This document shows, in pieces, positions 62,510 through 64,000 of a stretch of 64,000 nucleotides of DNA. Each line of letters begins with the position of its first letter. Position 1 is the first letter of the stretch. A program made the position numbers and the translations under genes. Under the pieces are notes generated by a model, which was not told the DNA's origin, searched no databases, and saw only the letters and a program-made list of their open reading frames with translations. Origin of the DNA: Achromobacter animicus. GTDB lineage: Bacteria > Pseudomonadota > Gammaproteobacteria > Burkholderiales > Burkholderiaceae_B. Where the stretch lies: contig NZ_CADIJM010000007.1 of the NCBI RefSeq assembly GCF_902859585.1, positions 162,101 to 226,100 of the forward strand, written 5' to 3'.

Positions 62510-63472
62510 CTAATCCATTCTGATGTTGGCGCGCTTCACGATCTCGGCCCACTTGCTCTTTTCGCCGCCGATGAAGCGCTGGTACTCGTCGGGCGTGCCC
62601 GTATAAAGCTGCGTACCCTGTGCCGCCAGCTTTTCCTTCAGCTCTGGCGACGCGAGTGTTTTCTGCAACGCCGCGTTCAGTGCGGCCATGACCTCGGGCG
62701 GCGTGCCCGCCGGCGCAAAGAACGCGTTCCACGAACTGATTTGCAGGCCCGCATCGCCCGCCTCGGTGCTGGCGGGCACGGCCGGAGCAGACGGCAGCCG
62801 CTTGTCGGACGCCACTGCCAACGCGCGCAATTTGCCCGACGCCACATGGGGCATGATGACCGGACTGGCGTCCATCACCACATCCACCTGCTCGCCGATC
62901 GCCGCGTTCACCGCCTCGCTGCCGCTCTTGAACGGCACGTGGACGATATCGACGCCAGCCGTCAGCTTCAGCAATTCCAATCCAAGGTGCGGCGAACTGG
63001 CGTTTCCTGCCGAACCGAAATTCAGCTTGGCCGGATTGGCCTTGGCGTATTTGACGAACTCAGCAAACGACGCGGCGGGCACGCCCGCCCGCACGGCCAG
63101 TAGATACGGCGACCCGGACACCATGCCCACCGGCGAAAACTTGTCCGCGTCGTAGCTGAGCTTGGCGTAGATCAGCGGATTCACGACCTGCGTGCCCACC
63201 GTCCCCATGAAGATCGTGTAGCCATCGGCCGGCGCCGCGGCCGCCACCTGCGCCGCGATCACGCCACCCGCGCCGGGCCGGTTCTCGATCACGATCCCCT
63301 GCCCCAACACGTCCCCCATTCCCTTGCCCACCTGCCGGGCGACGATATCCGTGATGCCGCCAGCGCCAAACGGCACCACCAGCCGGATCGGCCGGTCAGG
63401 AAATGCGGCCTGCGCGCCTCCTGACATACCTGCGGTTATCGCCAGCGCGGCTACCAAGCTCAAGACCTTCAT
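62510..63472 (-). CDS. Bug-family tripartite tricarboxylate transporter receptor
   Basis: A 320-residue binding protein with the signal peptide MKVLSLVAALAITAGMSGGA plus QA. Landmarks are FPDRPIRLVVPFGAGGITDI, VIENRPGAGGVIAAQVAAAA, ADGYTIFMGTVG, KLNFGSAGNASSPHLGLELL, VHVPFKSGSEAVNAAIGEQV and FFAPAGTPPEVMAALNAALQ. It is the first gene of the GST-aldolase operon, so its ligand may be a hydroxy- or oxo-acid that the aldolase handles. No TctAB permease genes are nearby. Confidence 0.88.
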   Translation of the reverse strand: MKVLSLVAALAITAGMSGGAQAAFPDRPIRLVVPFGAGGITDIVARQVGKGMGDVLGQGIVIENRPGAGGVIAAQVAAAAPADGYTIFMGTVGTQVVNPLIYAKLSYDADKFSPVGMVSGSPYLLAVRAGVPAASFAEFVKYAKANPAKLNFGSAGNASSPHLGLELLKLTAGVDIVHVPFKSGSEAVNAAIGEQVDVVMDASPVIMPHVASGKLRALAVASDKRLPSAPAVPASTEAGDAGLQISSWNAFFAPAGTPPEVMAALNAALQKTLASPELKEKLAAQGTQLYTGTPDEYQRFIGGEKSKWAEIVKRANIRMD

Positions 63473-64000
63473 GCCATTCCCCTTGTGTGCGCCGTCGCGG
63501 CGCTATGACACAAAGTGTCCTATAGAGCATTGATTTTCCGCAAGAGGGATTTGATTAGGGAAATCCTTGAGCAGCAGGAATAGAGTTCGCCCTTTTTTGT
63601 TGAAGTTCGCGTTTCGGCTTTGATGGGCATCACCGGCTATTTCGCGGCCATCTTCTCTTATTCTTCGCGGATGGACGGCCTGCAGGCTGAAGAAAGGCGA
63701 ACTTTGCAATAAACGCGATTGAACTAGCGCGACAATCCAAGCCGGCAGATTTAGGGCATGCCCGTACGGGCATTGGGGAAGAGACACGGGCGTTTCGAGC
63801 ACTCCTGCTATAGGTTGGGAGCTGTAAAAGAAGAAAGCCGTGCGTTGTATGGACGGCCCGGGGGCCCTGTGGTCAGTGGCCGCTTCCGGCCGAGGCTGTG
63901 TGGAAACGCTTTTCGTCCTGCCAGCCACAGCGCAATAGCCTAGTCCGCATCACCTTGGGCGGTCTTCACTTCGATTTTTCGAAGCGGGGCTCACTCAAGG
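63473..64000. other. Region without a convincing gene
   Basis: The codon usage of all frames differs from that of the neighbouring genes and base composition is lower in GC. A 141-codon minus-strand frame (63503-63928) has no family pattern or ribosome site. AGTTCGCC near 63576 and GGCGAACT near 63697 are a short inverted pair. The promoter of the Bug operon must be in the first 100 bases. Confidence 0.5.

Noticed and set aside
63503-63928. 141-codon minus-strand frame at the right end
   Set aside because: Codon use and composition differ from genuine genes here and there is no recognisable motif.

Overview
The window is high-GC bacterial chromosome, almost certainly a betaproteobacterium of the Alcaligenaceae (Achromobacter/Bordetella type). 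The reasons are two Bug-family tricarboxylate receptors, a Bordetella-type trimeric porin, a complete-looking hutC-U-H-T-I run, dense GntR/LysR/XRE regulators, and an overwhelming preference for GCC/GGC/CTG codons. No rRNA, CRISPR array or intact insertion sequence is visible. Two tRNA genes are present (His-GTG and Arg-TCT).

Layout. (1) 1-7914 is part of a prophage with a contractile tail. On the minus strand it runs from a Cro-like repressor through two replication genes, a Q-like gene and a small winged-helix gene to two strong terminators. These are followed directly by neck, sheath, tube, tail chaperone (with a clear -1 frameshift site) and the beginning of the tape measure. The CI-like repressor lies on the plus strand next to two matching operators. 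No terminase, portal or capsid gene lies between the early and tail genes, and no integrase lies right of cI, so this is a rearranged prophage or a headless tail element. (2) 8341-12709 holds an MFS carrier, a 3-hydroxyisobutyrate-dehydrogenase-like enzyme, a thioesterase and cardiolipin synthase. (3) 12908-19001 holds tRNA-His, a GntR regulator diverging from a Bug receptor plus gamma-glutamyltransferase, an HtrA-like protease and a DUF3455 protein. (4) 19135-23854 holds an Ala/Pro-rich exported protein, a porin, a glutamine amidotransferase, a lipoprotein and a LysR regulator. (5) 24021-29260 holds an exported cupin, an exported carboxymuconolactone-decarboxylase-like protein, a two-subunit Tat-exported molybdenum hydroxylase and its XdhC-like maturation factor. 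(6) 29351-36468 is histidine utilisation under HutC.

(7) 36502-44447 is a type VI secretion effector island, read on the minus strand: vgrG with a C-terminal transthyretin-like tail, tle3 phospholipase, tla3 adaptor, PAAR tip, an HTH gene and a 56-codon overlapping ORF. It matches the VgrG2b-Tle3-Tla3 logic of Pseudomonas aeruginosa, but no tli3 immunity gene sits in the expected place. (8) 44613-51324 is probably for L-pipecolate/lysine-type amine catabolism: an XRE-cupin regulator, an AmaA-like FAD oxidase, a polar amino-acid ABC importer, and a divergent AmaB-like semialdehyde dehydrogenase. (9) 51570-53690 holds outer-membrane phospholipase A and then about 830 noncoding bases packed with palindromic repeats. 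(10) 53690-59073 is a soluble PAS histidine kinase and NarL-type regulator followed by a cyanate ABC importer and cyanase, which suggests two-component control of cyanate use. (11) 59106-63472 holds pyridoxal kinase, two cupin-type genes, and a Bug receptor/GST/class II aldolase operon. The last 530 bases have no convincing gene.

The points most worth following up are the headless tail module with a duplicated terminator/palindrome cassette at its junction, the immunity-less Tle3 island, the repeat-rich gap at 52.9-53.5 kb, and the kinase-regulator pair beside the cyanate genes.
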